Shown here one piece after another: positions 62,392 to 64,000 of a stretch of 64,000 bases of DNA. The stretch is from positions 49,455 through 113,454 of the forward strand of contig JABDLD010000027.1 of NCBI GenBank assembly GCA_013001885.1. Direction: 5' to 3'. The first letter of the stretch is position 1. Each line of letters begins with the position of its first letter. Both the position numbers and the translations under genes were made by a program. The notes under the pieces were generated by a model. The model was not told the origin of the DNA, ran no database searches, and saw only the letters and a list, made by a program, of their open reading frames with translations. This DNA comes from Lysobacterales bacterium (GTDB lineage Bacteria; Pseudomonadota; Gammaproteobacteria; Xanthomonadales; SZUA-36).

Positions 62392-64000
62392 ATGAGCGAA
62401 ACAACGACCATAGAAACCCATGCGTTCCAGGCGGAAACCCGCCAGGTTCTGCGCTTGATGATCCACTCACTGTATTCCAACAAGGAAATTTTCCTCAGGG
62501 AACTGATTTCCAACGCATCTGATGCCCTGGACCGTCTGCGCTTTACTGCGATCGGCGATGACGCCGCCTATGAGGGCGATGGTGACCTGAGGATCGAAAT
62601 TGAAGTCGACGAAGCGGCCGGCACGCTGGCCGTTCGGGATAACGGGATCGGCATGACCCGTGAAGACGTGATGGAGAATATCGGGACTATTGCCAAATCC
62701 GGCACCAAGGCTTTTCTGGATCGGCTGAGCGGAGATGAAAAACTCGATGCGCATTTGATCGGCCAGTTCGGCGTGGGCTTTTATTCCTCCTTCATCGTTG
62801 CCGACAAAGTGACGGTAAATACCCGCAAAGCCGGCGACCCGGCCGATCAAGGTGTGCGGTGGGAGTCCGATGGCGGCGGCGAGTATTCAATTGAGGAAAT
62901 CGGCAGGGAAACGCACGGCACGGAGGTGATTCTCCACCTGAAAGAGGCGGAAAAAGACTTTTTGAATGCCTGGACGATCAAGTCGCTGATCAGCCGATAT
63001 TCCGATCACATCGGATTTCCGATCAGGATGCAGGAGAAGGACGAGGACGACAAGGTTGAGTGGAAGGACGTAAACAAGGCCTCGGCACTGTGGACGCTGC
63101 CAAAGTCAGAAATCAGCGACGAGGAATACCAGTCGTTCTACAAATACCTGACGCATGATTTTGACGATGCGATGTGTTGGGCTCACAACAGGGTGGAGGG
63201 CAGCCAAAGCTACACCACGTTATTGTATGTTCCGGGTTCCGCGCCTATGGACCTGATGCTGCAGCGTGACGAGCGCACCGGACTGCGGTTGTATGTCAAC
63301 CGCGTGTTCATCATGGACGCCGCGCAGCAGCTGTTACCTCATTATCTGCGTTTCATCCGGGGCGTCGTCGATTCAGCCGACTTGCCGCTCAACGTTTCGC
63401 GCGAGCTTTTGCAGGAAAACGAACTGTCCGGAAAAATTCGCTCTGCAGTCATTCGCCGCAGCCTGGACCTGATCGGAAAAATCGCCAAAGACGATCCTGA
63501 TCAGTACCAAAAATTCTGGACTGAATTTGGCGCCACCATCAAGGAAGGCGTGGTTGAAGACATTTCCAACCGGGATCGCATTTCAGCGTTGTTGCGTTTT
63601 GCTTCGACCATGGGTGAAGGTGACAGGCAGGTGGTGGACCTGACCGGCTACGTCGAACGCATGCCGGAGGGGCAGGACGCGATTTACTACATCACTGCTG
63701 AAAATCACCGGGCGGCGTCGCACAGCCCGCACCTGGAAGTGTTTCGTAAAAAGGGCATTGAAGTTTTGCTTATGTCGGACCGGGTGGACGAATGGATGAT
63801 GGCCTATTTCACCGAGTTCGACGGAAAGCCTTTCAAGTCCGTCGCCAAGGGAGATATTGATCTGAACCGGGTGGCAAAGGACAGTACGGAAGAAAAGGCG
63901 GATGACCAGCCCGATCAGACCGAGGCGCTTGATGCCGACTTGTTGAAGAAAGTGACCGAAGCGCTCGGAGAGCGGGTAAGCGAAGTGCGCAGCAGCCAGC
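62392..64000 (+). CDS. htpG: molecular chaperone HtpG (Hsp90), C-terminus outside window
   Basis: ATP-dependent chaperone. 536 residues are visible from the ATG at 62392; the frame is open at the window end, so about 90 residues are missing compared with E. coli (624 aa). The ATPase domain shows ETHAFQAETRQVLRLMIHSL, NKEIFLRELISNASDALDR, DNGIGMTREDV, GTIAKSGTKAF and GQFGVGFYSSF. The middle domain has LYVNRVFIMD and DLPLNVSRELLQEN. Its start codon follows a putative heat-shock promoter. Confidence 0.97.
   Translation, partial: MSETTTIETHAFQAETRQVLRLMIHSLYSNKEIFLRELISNASDALDRLRFTAIGDDAAYEGDGDLRIEIEVDEAAGTLAVRDNGIGMTREDVMENIGTIAKSGTKAFLDRLSGDEKLDAHLIGQFGVGFYSSFIVADKVTVNTRKAGDPADQGVRWESDGGGEYSIEEIGRETHGTEVILHLKEAEKDFLNAWTIKSLISRYSDHIGFPIRMQEKDEDDKVEWKDVNKASALWTLPKSEISDEEYQSFYKYLTHDFDDAMCWAHNRVEGSQSYTTLLYVPGSAPMDLMLQRDERTGLRLYVNRVFIMDAAQQLLPHYLRFIRGVVDSADLPLNVSRELLQENELSGKIRSAVIRRSLDLIGKIAKDDPDQYQKFWTEFGATIKEGVVEDISNRDRISALLRFASTMGEGDRQVVDLTGYVERMPEGQDAIYYITAENHRAASHSPHLEVFRKKGIEVLLMSDRVDEWMMAYFTEFDGKPFKSVAKGDIDLNRVAKDSTEEKADDQPDQTEALDADLLKKVTEALGERVSEVRSSQ

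Overview
The window is a contiguous stretch of chromosome, about 57-58% GC by eye, from a gammaproteobacterium. The evidence is gene content and order. gpmI-envC-ctpA lies divergent from rhodanese-secB-gpsA, with trmL facing them. mtaD-ubiG-gph/mupP, xseB-ispA-dxs, rpsF-rpsR-rplI-dnaB and ffh/rpsP-rimM-trmD-rplS are all orders shared with Pseudomonas or enterics. EF-P has the modifiable Lys34. A marine or sediment lineage of the Woeseiales/Chromatiales type is my inference only. The cell appears to respire aerobically (cytochrome-c-fused oxidase subunit II), makes isoprenoids by the DXP route, and makes deoxynucleotides with a cobalamin-dependent reductase split into two genes (nrdJa, nrdJb).

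Layout: 1-2.4 kb holds the cytochrome oxidase genes ctaC and ctaD plus a DUF2244 gene. 2.5-9.2 kb holds putA, the gspA-gspB pair, a rhomboid protease and a DUF1820 gene. 9.2-16 kb holds the envelope/glycolysis operon gpmI-envC-ctpA, then rhodanese-secB-gpsA and trmL. 16-19.4 kb holds nrdJa-nrdJb behind a good sigma-70 promoter with two NrdR-type palindromes. 19.4-29 kb is a mixed set: NERD protein, potassium-channel-like protein, deoA-cdd, amidase, steroid-reductase-like protein, PepSY protein, alcohol dehydrogenase, stress protein and AlkB. 29-37.3 kb holds dxs, ispA, xseB, tilS, accA, gluQ and a FimX-like degenerate GGDEF/EAL protein on the minus strand. 37.5-44.1 kb holds efp, mtaD, ubiG, gph, a squalene/phytoene-synthase-like gene, FmdB, an SDR protein, an Ada-like gene and a HIT gene.

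44.1-46.9 kb is the one accessory-looking region. It is lower in GC, rich in inverted and direct repeats, and has no mobility genes. It encodes a secreted-looking protein built from two different peptide repeats, a DUF6502 putative DNA-binding protein, and a small unknown protein carrying one copy of the same EKxGTGI peptide motif. Upstream of the small gene are five direct repeats at an exact 16-bp period (46756-46835) overlapping its promoter. This is my best candidate for an undescribed system.

47-64 kb returns to housekeeping: asnS, iscA, rpsF-rpsR-rplI-dnaB, pspF-like, radA, an acyltransferase, a CorC/HlyC family protein, ypjD, ffh, a PhoX-like protein, rpsP-rimM-trmD-rplS with a strong terminator, and htpG cut by the window end behind a sigma-32-like promoter. 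I saw no tRNA, rRNA, insertion sequence or CRISPR array.
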